The position numbers were made by a program, and so were the translations under genes. From Christensenella sp. (lineage in GTDB: Bacteria > Bacillota > Clostridia > Christensenellales > Maliibacteriaceae), in the NCBI GenBank assembly GCA_019420085.1, contig JAHZHV010000034.1:1-14766 (forward strand): a stretch of 14,766 bases of DNA, written 5' to 3'. The notes under the pieces were generated by a model. That model did no database searches and had not been told where the DNA came from. It saw only the letters and a program-made list of their open reading frames with translations. Below are positions 1-6,814 of this stretch, piece by piece (within the stretch, counting starts at the first letter, position 1; each line of letters opens with the position of its first letter).

Positions 1-50
1 AGCTGACGGAGGCAGCGGCCGCATTTTTTGCCAAACAGATGGAGAATTGA
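1..50 (+). CDS. C-terminal end of an unidentified upstream gene (partial)
   Basis: An open frame enters from the left edge and stops at TGA 48-50; its last residues read LTEAAAAFFAKQMEN. The Ala-rich amphipathic end is too short to assign a family. In Bacillota the gene before dapA is often asd or an aspartokinase, but nothing here proves either. The terminator directly behind it, 18 bp after the stop, supports this being a true gene end. Confidence 0.55.
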   Translation, partial: LTEAAAAFFAKQMEN

Positions 51-68
51 AGATGGTGGTTTGCTGGC

Positions 69-118
69 GGACCAATAAAAAGCGGCTGCTTTTATCTGCA
101 GCCGCTTTTTATTGGTCC
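69..118 (+). terminator. Long perfect terminator hairpin after the upstream gene
   Basis: Two perfectly complementary 21-base arms (69-89 and 98-118) flank an 8-base loop (90-97). The G+C-rich core GCGGCTGC/GCAGCCGC is nearest the loop, and A-rich/T-rich stretches lie at the outer half, so a run of five T follows the core on either strand. It should work as an intrinsic terminator in both directions and separates the upstream gene from the dapA unit. Confidence 0.85.
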
Positions 119-179
119 GATTAAAATGTATAGTTTTTCATAGATTCAGGTATAAGAACGGGAAAGTTTTACTGTTTCG

Positions 180-192
180 AGCATAATATGCT
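180..192. repeat. Short palindrome AGCATAATATGCT upstream of dapA
   Basis: Perfect 6-base half sites around one central base. It lies about 80 bases upstream of the proposed dapA -35 box, in an AT-rich gap, and could be an operator. No known regulator motif is recognised, and such a short palindrome could be chance. Confidence 0.25.
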
Positions 193-272
193 ATTGAATC
201 AGAAATAAATGCTTTAAATTAGACTTTTTGTGCGAAAAAATATGCAAATGATGCCGCTTTGGAAAGGAGAAG

Positions 273-301
273 TTGACCATGGTTTTGCACTTTGATAGAA
301 T
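273..301 (+). promoter_or_regulatory. Sigma-A-type promoter for the dapA operon
   Basis: TTGACC (273-278) and TAGAAT (296-301) are separated by exactly 17 bases, close to the vegetative consensus TTGACA-17-TATAAT. Transcription would begin near 308, giving a leader of about 50 nt before the dapA ATG at 361. No lysine riboswitch would fit in so short a leader. Confidence 0.6.
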
Positions 302-332
302 CTTAGCAAACATAAGCCGTATTTTACGGTAA
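279..332 (+). CDS. Possible 17-residue leader peptide upstream of dapA
   Basis: ATG 279 is preceded by an excellent Shine-Dalgarno AAAGGAG (263-269) at 9 nt and opens a short frame, MVLHFDRILANISRILR, ending at TAA 330-332. It has no lysine codons, so a classical lysine attenuator peptide is unlikely. The frame overlaps the proposed dapA promoter. It could only be translated from a transcript starting further upstream, so the promoter and the peptide cannot both act on the same RNA. It may be a chance ORF with a good ribosome site. Confidence 0.3.
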   Translation: MVLHFDRILANISRILR

Positions 333-360
333 TGTGATATGCCTGAAAGGAGTCATGAAG

Positions 361-1248
361 ATGAAGACGCAATCCATTTTCCGCGGCGCCGCAACGGCGT
401 TGATTACCCCCATTACACAACAGGGCGTGGACTATAAAGCGTTTGGCAAACTGATAGATTGGCAGATTGAACAGGGAATTGACGCGTTGGTGATCGCCGG
501 TACGACGGGTGAGGCATCTACGATGAGCGATGAGGAACATCGCGAGGTTTTGCGTTTTGCGGGAGAACGCATTGCGGGCCGCGTGCCGTTTATTGCCGGA
601 ACGGGTTCCAATGATACGTCTTATGCGATTGATATGACGCGTTTTGCAGCGAGTATCGGCGCGGACGCGGCGCTGGTTGTAACCCCTTATTATAATAAGG
701 CGACCCAAAAGGGACTGATTGCGTCGTTTACGGCGATTGCGGATTCGGCTGATATTCCGCTTCTTTTGTACAACGTTCCTTCGCGTACGGGCGTTAATAT
801 TGAGCCGTCTACATATGCCGTGCTGGCAGAACATCCGAATATTGTCGGAATTAAAGAGGCTTGCGGCAATATTTCAAAGATTGTCGAGACAGCGGCGCTT
901 GTTGGCGATAAGCTTGACATCTATTCCGGTAATGACGATCAGATTGTACCGCTGATGTCCGTTGGCGGTGCGGGCGTTATTTCCGTATTGTCCAACCTGC
1001 TTCCCGCACAGACCAGCTTGATGTGCAGGCTCTTTGATGAAGGAAAGGTTGCAGAAAGTGCGGCGATGCAGTTTGAATATCTGCCGCTGATTCAGGCGCT
1101 GTTCTGTGAGGTGAACCCGATCCCCGTGCGTGCGGCGATGGCGGCAATGGGATATTGTGAGAATTACCTGCGCTTGCCGCTGACGCCAATGGAAGATGCA
1201 CATCAACAGAAACTGTTTGCGCTGATGCGCGGACACGGGCTCATTTGA
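361..1248 (+). CDS. dapA: 4-hydroxy-tetrahydrodipicolinate synthase
   Basis: DapA condenses pyruvate with aspartate-semialdehyde, the first committed step of lysine and diaminopimelate synthesis, in the cytoplasm. The 295-residue protein has the usual family length and TIM-barrel pattern. GTTGE (47-51) carries the paired threonines of the active site, and TPYYN (108-112) and LLYNVPSRTG (135-144) hold the catalytic tyrosines and the substrate-binding arginine. IVGIKEACGN (161-170) contains Lys165, the Schiff-base lysine. The start at ATG 361 is chosen because AGGAG (348-352) sits 8 nt upstream; a GTG at 334 and an ATG at 355 are in frame but badly placed relative to it. It is first in a tight operon with dapB and dapH. 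Confidence 0.97.
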   Translation: MKTQSIFRGAATALITPITQQGVDYKAFGKLIDWQIEQGIDALVIAGTTGEASTMSDEEHREVLRFAGERIAGRVPFIAGTGSNDTSYAIDMTRFAASIGADAALVVTPYYNKATQKGLIASFTAIADSADIPLLLYNVPSRTGVNIEPSTYAVLAEHPNIVGIKEACGNISKIVETAALVGDKLDIYSGNDDQIVPLMSVGGAGVISVLSNLLPAQTSLMCRLFDEGKVAESAAMQFEYLPLIQALFCEVNPIPVRAAMAAMGYCENYLRLPLTPMEDAHQQKLFALMRGHGLI

Positions 1249-1258
1249 GGATGATGCG

Positions 1259-2008
1259 ATGAAGGTTTTAATCCATGGCGCGGGCGGTCATATGGGACGC
1301 ATCGTTTGCCAGATGGTACGCGACGGTGTCTGCGGCGCGGCAGTTGCCGCGTGTGTCAGCCCGGAGTTGACTGCGGATCCGGCACAGCAGATTTTTCAGG
1401 ATTTGGCGCATTGTGATGTCGCCGCGGATTGCATTGTGGACTTTTCTGTTGCAGGTGCGACGCAGGCGTTGTGCGATTATGCCTGTGAAAAGAAAATGCC
1501 GCTTGTCATTGCAACGACGGGGCAAAGCCAGCAGCAGCGCGCGTACATTGCACAGGCAGCAGAGAAAATTCCTGTATTTTTTGCGGCAAACATGTCTGTT
1601 GGCGTGGCGCTGTTGATTCGCCTCGCACGTCAGACGGTACAGACATTTCCGGACGCCGAGATTGAGATTGTGGAGGCGCATCATGATCGTAAAGTGGATG
1701 CGCCAAGCGGCACCGCGCTTGCAATCGCGCATGCGCTGCAGGACGTGCGTCCCGAACTTACGCTGCATACGGGACGCAGCGGTATGGGGAAACGTCAAAA
1801 GGATGAAATCGGGATTCATGCTTTGCGCTACGGCAACGTCGTGGGCGAACATGAAGTGATTGTCTCGACCGGTACACAGACGATAAAACTGCGGCATGAA
1901 GCGCATGACCGCGCGTTATTTGCCGAAGGGGCGCTGTATGCCGCTTCGTATTTGATGGGAAAACCTGCGGGACTGTATACGATGCAGGATATGTTGGAGG
2001 AACATTAA
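1259..2008 (+). CDS. dapB: 4-hydroxy-tetrahydrodipicolinate reductase
   Basis: DapB reduces the DapA product to tetrahydrodipicolinate using NAD(P)H. At 249 residues it is close to the normal size. The N-terminal nucleotide-binding loop is GAGGHMGR (7-14). The C-terminal domain carries the signature EAHHDRKVDAPSGTAL (139-154), with the catalytic histidine pair 141-142 and Lys145, followed by HALRYGNVVGEHEV (187-200). ATTGQS (85-90) belongs to the cofactor site. The gene begins 10 bp after dapA; its ribosome site GAGG (1247-1250) overlaps the dapA stop, so the two are probably translationally coupled. Confidence 0.97.
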   Translation: MKVLIHGAGGHMGRIVCQMVRDGVCGAAVAACVSPELTADPAQQIFQDLAHCDVAADCIVDFSVAGATQALCDYACEKKMPLVIATTGQSQQQRAYIAQAAEKIPVFFAANMSVGVALLIRLARQTVQTFPDAEIEIVEAHHDRKVDAPSGTALAIAHALQDVRPELTLHTGRSGMGKRQKDEIGIHALRYGNVVGEHEVIVSTGTQTIKLRHEAHDRALFAEGALYAASYLMGKPAGLYTMQDMLEEH

Positions 2009-2014
2009 ACAGCA

Positions 2015-2707
2015 ATGGATGCACAGCAGATTATTCGCTATATTGCAGAAGCGAAGAAGAAGACGCCCGTAAAACTCTATGTAAAAGAGAAGCGCCCTGT
2101 AGACTATGGTACCGCTCGCGTATTTGGCGCCGGTGATAAAATTGTATTCGGCGACTGGAACGATCTGCAGCCGGTTCTGCAGGCGCATGCAGAAGATATT
2201 GAGGATGTTGTGATTGAGAATGACCGCCGAAACAGTGCAATTCCGCTTCTGGATCTGAAAGATATCCCTGCGCGTATTGAGCCGGGCGCGATTATCCGTG
2301 AACAGGTTTCCATTGGCAAAAATGCGGTTATCATGATGGGTGCCGTGATCAATATCGGAGCGGTAGTCGGTGAAGGTACGATGATCGATATGGGCGCGAT
2401 CCTGGGTGGTCGTGCAACGGTTGGCGCACGATGCCACGTGGGGGCAGGCGCGGTGTTGGCGGGTGTGATTGAACCTGCCAGTGCAAAGCCTGTCGTTGTG
2501 GAAGACGATGTGTTAATTGGCGCAAATGCTGTTGTCATTGAAGGTGTGCGCATTGGTGCCATTGCGGTGGTTGCAGCCGGCAGCGTTGTGCTGGAAGATG
2601 TGCCGCCGAATATGGTGGTAGCGGGTGTGCCTGCGCGTGTGATCAAGGAAAAAGATGCGCAGACCACGGGAAAGACGGCGCTTGAAGAAGCGCTGCGCAA
2701 ACTGTAA
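2015..2707 (+). CDS. dapH: Tetrahydrodipicolinate N-acetyltransferase
   Basis: DapH acetylates tetrahydrodipicolinate with acetyl-CoA and commits the pathway to acetylated intermediates. The 230-residue protein resembles B. subtilis DapH (YkuQ): an N-terminal domain ending in VVIENDRRNSAIPLLDL, then a left-handed beta-helix of hexapeptide repeats (roughly 90-200) with GEGTMIDMGA, LGGRATVG and GVIEPASAKPVV, typical of the acetyl rather than the succinyl enzyme. The start is forced: the stop of dapB lies two codons upstream in the same frame. The nearest Shine-Dalgarno, GGAGG 1996-2000, is 14 nt away, unusually far, so translation may depend on re-initiation after dapB. Confidence 0.95.
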   Translation: MDAQQIIRYIAEAKKKTPVKLYVKEKRPVDYGTARVFGAGDKIVFGDWNDLQPVLQAHAEDIEDVVIENDRRNSAIPLLDLKDIPARIEPGAIIREQVSIGKNAVIMMGAVINIGAVVGEGTMIDMGAILGGRATVGARCHVGAGAVLAGVIEPASAKPVVVEDDVLIGANAVVIEGVRIGAIAVVAAGSVVLEDVPPNMVVAGVPARVIKEKDAQTTGKTALEEALRKL

Positions 2708-2719
2708 GAAATGAAGCAG

Positions 2720-2748
2720 GGCGGATCGCGTACGATCCGCCTTTCTTT
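2720..2748 (+). terminator. Terminator-like hairpin between dapH and the M20 gene
   Basis: GGCGGATCG (2720-2728) pairs perfectly with CGATCCGCC (2733-2741) around the tetraloop CGTA, followed by CTTTCTTT. The T run is interrupted, and the ribosome site of the next gene begins almost immediately. It therefore looks like a leaky terminator or a processing/stability element inside the operon rather than its end. Confidence 0.5.
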
Positions 2749-2765
2749 GGAAAGGGGAAAGATGC

Positions 2766-3935
2766 ATGCAGATACACCAGCTGCGTACGGATGCACAACA
2801 ATTGCAGGATACTTGGATTGATCTTCGGCGTAAACTGCACACCTGTCCGGAACCTGGACGGTCCGAGGTGCAAACGGCGCAGATCGTTTGCAATTATCTG
2901 GATTTTTTGGGGATACCCTACAATCGCGTAGCTGAAACGGGTATTGTGGCGCTGATACAGGGGGAAAAGAAGGGACCCTGTGTGGCGCTGCGTGCAGAAC
3001 TGGATGCGCTGGCGCAGACAGAGACGGCAGACGTACCATTTGCATCCCAAAACCCGGGATATATGCACGCATGCGGACATGACTTTCATATGGCGGCGCT
3101 GCTGGGTGCTGCACAGCTCCTTGTCCGTCACCGTAAAGATTGGGGTGGGTACGTCAAACTGTTGTTCCAGCCGGATGAGGAAGGTAACGGTGGCGCTGCA
3201 CGGATGATTGCGCAGGGGTGTTTGGACAATCCGCACGTGGATGCCGTGTTCGGCATGCATGTGCTGCCGCAGCTTCCGGCAGGTACGGCAGCGATACGGT
3301 ATGGTCCAAGTTTTGCCGCATCGGATATGTTCGAGATTCGTGTGACAGGACGCGCTTGTCACGGCGCAGAACCACATAAGGGAATTGATGCGCTTGCGGC
3401 GGCATGCCGGATTGTAGAGGCCTGTGCGCAGATGCGTGCGCAGCGTTTTGCACCGACAGATGCGCTGGTCATTTCGTTTGGTACCTTGCATGCGGGAACT
3501 GCGGGCAATGTCATTGCCCAGGAAGCGGTTTTAACCGGGATCATCCGCACACTTGGCGCTTCTGTTCGGGAAAACGTGCGTCAGGCATTTGTCGCGTGTG
3601 TTCAAGCGGCTGCCGCACAAAACGGTGCAAAGGCACAGGTGACGCTGCGCGAAAGTTATCCGGGAATTGTTTGTCAGACGCAGATGACCGACTTGGTTAA
3701 AGAGGCGGCGCTGCAGGTACAGATGCCGCTTGTTCAGCTGGAAACGCCGACAATGATGACGGAGGATTTCGGCTATTTCCTTCAGCACAGGCCCGGCAGC
3801 TTTTATCATATTGGCGTTGGATGCCAGGCACCGCTGCACAGCGGTGCATTCTGTCCGGATGAATCGGCACTTGTGCCTGCGGTATTGCTGCACGTTTGTG
3901 TGGTTGATCGCGCTTTGGAGAACGGATCATTCTAA
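2766..3935 (+). CDS. M20 family amidohydrolase, probable N-acetyldiaminopimelate deacetylase
   Basis: A 389-residue cytoplasmic M20D metallohydrolase. Landmarks are LRAELDAL (75-82), HACGHD (101-106) with the metal-binding cysteine and histidine typical of this subfamily, QPDEEGNGGA (135-144) with the catalytic and metal-binding glutamates, CHGAEPHKGIDA (198-209) in the lid domain, TEDFGYFL (332-339) and LHSGAFCPDE (357-366). Position after dapH matches ykuQ-ykuR in Bacillus, whose second member removes acetate from N-acetyl-LL-diaminopimelate, so that role is inferred; hippurate- or amino-acid-amidase paralogues share the motifs. ATG 2766 lies 8 nt after AAGGGG. The acetyl-DAP aminotransferase of the pathway is not in this window. 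Confidence 0.85.
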   Translation: MQIHQLRTDAQQLQDTWIDLRRKLHTCPEPGRSEVQTAQIVCNYLDFLGIPYNRVAETGIVALIQGEKKGPCVALRAELDALAQTETADVPFASQNPGYMHACGHDFHMAALLGAAQLLVRHRKDWGGYVKLLFQPDEEGNGGAARMIAQGCLDNPHVDAVFGMHVLPQLPAGTAAIRYGPSFAASDMFEIRVTGRACHGAEPHKGIDALAAACRIVEACAQMRAQRFAPTDALVISFGTLHAGTAGNVIAQEAVLTGIIRTLGASVRENVRQAFVACVQAAAAQNGAKAQVTLRESYPGIVCQTQMTDLVKEAALQVQMPLVQLETPTMMTEDFGYFLQHRPGSFYHIGVGCQAPLHSGAFCPDESALVPAVLLHVCVVDRALENGSF

Positions 3936-4050
3936 AAAATGGATACCTTTGAAAAATGGTATCGCTGTCTGTGTTATATCAGGCGTATTGCTGGTGTTAT
4001 TCCTTATGGAATGACTGCCCGCACGCCGTTTTGTGTCCCTGCTTCATGGT

Positions 4051-4092
4051 TGTGCGGCGCCCGGCATACATATTCATGCATGGCGCCGCATA
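4051..4092. other. Strong two-part hairpin in the gap before the deacetylase gene
   Basis: TGCGGCGCC (4053-4061) pairs with GGCGCCGCA (4082-4090). After a 2x2 internal loop, GCAT (4064-4067) pairs with ATGC (4076-4079), leaving an 8-base apical loop. The outer stem can extend by a G-U and a T-A pair to 4051/4092. No T run follows, so it is not a standard terminator. It may be an mRNA leader structure or an operon-internal processing site. Confidence 0.4.
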
Positions 4093-4141
4093 TGCTATTT
4101 TGCAAAGGTCCCGTAAAACGGGGTGAGAGGAGCAGAGGCAT

Positions 4142-4873
4142 ATGTTGGAAAAAATCCGCGGCTTTTTATGCAGGAATTGTGTGAACTTTCTAATTCTTGC
4201 GGTCATTGCAGCTGTTTATGTGGCAACGATGACACCTCAGGTACGGGCGGTGTTTTATCAGCGTGAAAATGAGCCGGTTTATCATGGACCGGATGTGCCA
4301 TATGCGTCCATTACATGCAATGTCTATCAGGGCGGTGAGTATATCAAGCCGATGCTGCAGATATTAAAGGAGTATGATGCGCGCATTACATGGAATCTGG
4401 GGGGGCTCTTTGTACGTGACAATGCGGATCTTGTGCGCAGCATTGCCGCTGCGGGACATGAATTGGGCAATCATGGCGATATGCATCTGCAGCATTCGAC
4501 GCTGTCTTACGAGCAGAATGTATCCGAGATACAGGCTTGTCACGAAGCGGTCGTACAGGCGGTGGGCATTCGTATGAATATCTTTGCGCCGCCCTCGGGT
4601 GATTACAGCGATACGACGATTCAGGCTGCCCGTGATCTTGGATATACATCAATCATGTGGAGTGCGGATACAATTGATTGGCGTGATCAGGATGTGGGAT
4701 TGATTTTGTCGCGCGTGCAGGAGAAGATGGATGACGGCGGTATTTTACTGATTCACCCGACACAGGCAACATTGGAAGCACTGCCGCAGATTCTGGAGAT
4801 TTTACAGGAGGAAAAGGGCCTGCAAATTGTGCCGGTGGGGGAACTGTTGCAAATGCAGGAAGATCAGGCGTGA
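4142..4873 (+). CDS. Membrane-anchored polysaccharide deacetylase-like protein (YlxY type)
   Basis: The 243-residue protein has a short basic N-terminus, one membrane segment (about 15-30) and a NodB-like domain from about 55, placing the domain outside the membrane. Recognisable family features are GHELGNHGDMH (105-115) with the two histidines, FAPPSGDY (148-155), WSADTIDW (173-180) and ILLIHPTQAT (201-210). The first motif, normally TFDDG, reads ITCNVYQGG (57-65), so both aspartates are missing, and the arginine of the RPPxG motif is alanine. This looks like the YlxY group, found beside an M16 peptidase in Bacillus, as here. It may bind glycan or peptidoglycan without deacetylating it. The start has GAGAGGAG 9 nt upstream. 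Confidence 0.85.
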   Translation: MLEKIRGFLCRNCVNFLILAVIAAVYVATMTPQVRAVFYQRENEPVYHGPDVPYASITCNVYQGGEYIKPMLQILKEYDARITWNLGGLFVRDNADLVRSIAAAGHELGNHGDMHLQHSTLSYEQNVSEIQACHEAVVQAVGIRMNIFAPPSGDYSDTTIQAARDLGYTSIMWSADTIDWRDQDVGLILSRVQEKMDDGGILLIHPTQATLEALPQILEILQEEKGLQIVPVGELLQMQEDQA

Positions 4874-4890
4874 GAAAAAGTGTGAAAATA

Positions 4891-4908
4891 TGGTATACTA
4901 CATATAAT
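4891..4908 (+). promoter_or_regulatory. Possible promoter ahead of the M16 peptidase gene
   Basis: An extended -10 element TGGTATACT (4891-4899) and, just behind it, a perfect TATAAT (4903-4908) lie in the 69-bp gap between the deacetylase-like gene and the peptidase gene. No good -35 box is seen for either, so this would be an extended -10 promoter or an incidental AT-rich stretch. Confidence 0.4.
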
Positions 4909-4942
4909 CTGAAAAATACGCACAAGGAGCGGTATATATACG

Positions 4943-6202
4943 ATGCAGACGATTAAAACACTGCAAAGCGGAATTCGTGTGATCGGAGAGCAGAATCTGG
5001 ATCTGCACTCGGTAACGGTGGGATTTTGGATTCGTACGGGTCAGCGTAACGAGCGCAGACAGGAAGCGGGTGTCTCCCACTTGATCGAGCATATGCTCTT
5101 TAAGGGTACAAAGCGGCGCAGTGCACGGGATATTTCCGTTGCGCTGGACGAGATTGGCGGACAGATCAATGCCTTCACGGCCAAAGAGTATACCTGCTAT
5201 TATGCACGGTGTATGGATGAAGATCTGCCGCTTGTGCTGGATGTTCTGTGCGACATGCTGCAAAACAGCGTTTTGGATGAAGCGGAACTTGCACGGGAGA
5301 AGGGCGTTGTATTGGAGGAGATCAGCATGGTCGAAGATACGCCCGAAGATCTGGTGCATGACAAGCTTGCGGAGGCGTATTTTGGCACGCATGCATTGGC
5401 ATACCCGATTCTGGGTACGCGTGACAGCGTTGCCGCTCAGACGCCGGATTCGCTGCGGGCGTACATGGCGCGCCGCTATACGCCTGACAATGTTGTTGTT
5501 GCACTGGCCGGCAATTTTGATGTAGATGCGGTGTGTGATCGCTTAAATGCGCTGACGCAGGCGTGGCCGTATCAGGCAGGTCAGAATGAAGCGGACGAAG
5601 CGGACAAGCTTGAAATTCAGCCGTCGTGTGTTACGGTGCCGCGCGATTCGGAACAGCTGCATTTGTGCCTCGGGTTTTCGGGCGTTGCGCAGGATTCGCC
5701 GCTTGTTTACGCTGTACAGGTGTTTAACAACCTCTTTGGCGGCGGGATGAGTTCACGCCTGTTTCAGGAAATTCGTGAAGCACGCGGCCTTGCCTATTCG
5801 GTGTACTCCTATCCGACGCAGTATGTTGACTGTGGTACGTTTACGATCTATGCGGGATTGACGCCATCGCAGGTACGCAATGTTGCGGATATTGTCAAGG
5901 CGCAGATGGATGATGTCCTGCACGGTGGCATTACGCAGGCGGAACTCGTACGAGGCCGCAACCAGCTGCGTGGCAGCTATATTCTGGGCAGTGAGTCAAG
6001 CTCCAACCGCATGATGTCGATTGGAAGGCGATATCTGATGACCGGTGAGGTGCTCACCAGTGAGCAGGTGCTTTCCAACATTGAAGCGGTGACGATGGAA
6101 ACGCTTTTACAGGCTGCACAGACTTGTTTTGCCAATGCGCCGGCCATAGCGGCCGTGGGACCGGCCGATGGCGTAGAGACTGCTGCGGAAATCTTCCGAT
6201 AA
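4943..6202 (+). CDS. M16 family zinc metallopeptidase (MlpA/YmxG type)
   Basis: A 419-residue processing-peptidase-like protein. The inverted zinc motif HLIEH (46-50), with the third ligand Glu126 in VVLEEI (122-127), marks the active N-terminal half. The C-terminal half has YTPDNVVVALAGNFD (around 178) and NLFGGGMSSRLFQEIREARG, the standard M16 pair of half-domains. No signal peptide is visible, so it is expected to be cytoplasmic. The size and pairing with a YlxY-like gene match B. subtilis MlpA (YmxG). The ATG is 13 nt behind AAGGAG, a rather long spacing, and no better in-frame start exists. It is the last gene of this plus-strand unit. Confidence 0.92.
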   Translation: MQTIKTLQSGIRVIGEQNLDLHSVTVGFWIRTGQRNERRQEAGVSHLIEHMLFKGTKRRSARDISVALDEIGGQINAFTAKEYTCYYARCMDEDLPLVLDVLCDMLQNSVLDEAELAREKGVVLEEISMVEDTPEDLVHDKLAEAYFGTHALAYPILGTRDSVAAQTPDSLRAYMARRYTPDNVVVALAGNFDVDAVCDRLNALTQAWPYQAGQNEADEADKLEIQPSCVTVPRDSEQLHLCLGFSGVAQDSPLVYAVQVFNNLFGGGMSSRLFQEIREARGLAYSVYSYPTQYVDCGTFTIYAGLTPSQVRNVADIVKAQMDDVLHGGITQAELVRGRNQLRGSYILGSESSSNRMMSIGRRYLMTGEVLTSEQVLSNIEAVTMETLLQAAQTCFANAPAIAAVGPADGVETAAEIFR

Positions 6203-6243
6203 ACTAATCGCGTAGTTTGCCACTAGGCGCATCAGGAAAGATT

Positions 6244-6277
6244 AAAAGGACGTCCGTTTTAATGGACGTCCTTTTTT
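6244..6277. terminator. Bidirectional terminator between M16 gene and the zinc-ribbon gene
   Basis: AAAAGGACGTCC (6244-6255) pairs with GGACGTCCTTTT (6264-6275) over an 8-base loop, followed by two more T. The A run on the left arm gives a T run on the other strand, so it can end both the plus-strand M16 transcript and the convergent minus-strand zinc-ribbon transcript. Confidence 0.85.
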
Positions 6278-6364
6278 CAGAATAGAATTCATTGTATTAA
6301 AGAACAGGAATGTTTTTAAGATGGCGATAGAAAAGATTCTCTATGTATTAATGTGAAGGGATTC

Positions 6365-6814
6365 TTAATAAGATGCCTGGAAAAGTAATGGGAGTACAAT
6401 ACAGGAAAAAATCAGCCACCAAAGAATAAAGGCCTCTGCAACAATTACTGCTTTTATCTGTTGTGTCATTTTGGAATTCTGATGGATAAGTATTGCCGTT
6501 GGAATCGGAAAAATAAAGATCCACCCCAGCACCCATAACAGTGTTTTTAATTGAGGAGATGGCTACCAGGCAGGTTGTTGTATTTTGGGCATATAGCCAC
6601 AACTGGGACAAGCGGTGAAATAGTATTCACGACCACAGTTTGGACATTTTTTTGCAGGTGTGCCGACTTTGAGACCGCAATGGGGACAATAGTTACCCCC
6701 GTGAAAGACTGACCCGCAATTGGCGCATTGATGCGAAAAACCACTGGCGCCGCAGGAGGGACATATGCGCACCGATTCTTCACATTGTGTATCACAGTAT
6801 TCGCAGATTTTCAT
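6365..6814 (-). pseudogene. Zinc-ribbon plus two-helix membrane protein gene interrupted by an in-frame TAG
   Basis: Reading the minus strand from ATG 6812-6814, an 83-residue zinc-ribbon region is followed by a TAG codon at 6563-6565. The same frame then continues for 65 sense codons to TAA at 6365-6367. The distal part is convincingly protein-like: LLWVLGWIFIFPIPTAILI forms one membrane helix, and a second hydrophobic stretch (AVIVAEAFILWWLIF onward) forms another, separated by a short polar loop. Zinc ribbon followed by LGWIFIFP-type helices is a common arrangement in hypothetical membrane proteins of Bacillota. A single CAG to TAG change would explain the break. Alternatives are stop read-through, a separate N-terminal protein, or a sequencing error. 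Confidence 0.7.
6563..6814 (-). CDS. Zinc-ribbon protein, N-terminal part before the in-frame stop
   Basis: This 83-residue frame is what is translated if the TAG is honoured. It carries six CxxC knuckles (Cys 4/7, 18/21, 30/33, 43/46, 57/60, 69/72), enough for three zinc ribbons of the double-zinc-ribbon type, with the repeated form CPxCG. A Shine-Dalgarno AGAAAGGAT lies about 11 nt upstream on the minus strand. Function is unknown; such ribbons usually mediate protein or nucleic-acid contacts. Without the downstream helices the product would be soluble rather than membrane-bound. Confidence 0.75.
   Translation of the reverse strand: MKICEYCDTQCEESVRICPSCGASGFSHQCANCGSVFHGGNYCPHCGLKVGTPAKKCPNCGREYYFTACPSCGYMPKIQQPAW

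Noticed and set aside
334..360. Upstream GTG start for dapA adding nine residues
   Set aside because: No ribosome site precedes it, whereas AGGAG at 348-352 is well spaced for ATG 361, and family members begin near that point.
119..360. Lysine riboswitch upstream of dapA
   Set aside because: I could not recognise the conserved lysine-box core or an anti-terminator/terminator pair, and the proposed promoter leaves only about 50 nt of leader.
1268..1906. 212-codon minus-strand frame opposite dapB
   Set aside because: Antisense to a complete dapB with all motifs; Arg/His/Cys-rich content typical of a shadow frame.
2104..3114. 336-codon open frame on the minus strand across dapH and the M20 gene
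   Set aside because: It is antisense to two well supported genes. Its Ala/Pro/Ser/Thr-rich composition is what their codons give in reverse, and no family motif is seen.
3939..4184. 81-codon plus-strand frame in the gap before the deacetylase-like gene
   Set aside because: No spaced Shine-Dalgarno, Cys/Arg-rich composition unlike a real protein, and it runs into the start of the next gene.
6041..6072. GGTGAG/CTCACC repeats near the end of the M16 gene
   Set aside because: Short complementary words in coding sequence encoding conserved protein; no T run or regulatory setting.
6348..6611. 87-codon minus-strand frame covering the distal half of the zinc-ribbon gene
   Set aside because: It is a different frame from the one that encodes the two membrane helices and lacks any recognisable feature or ribosome site.
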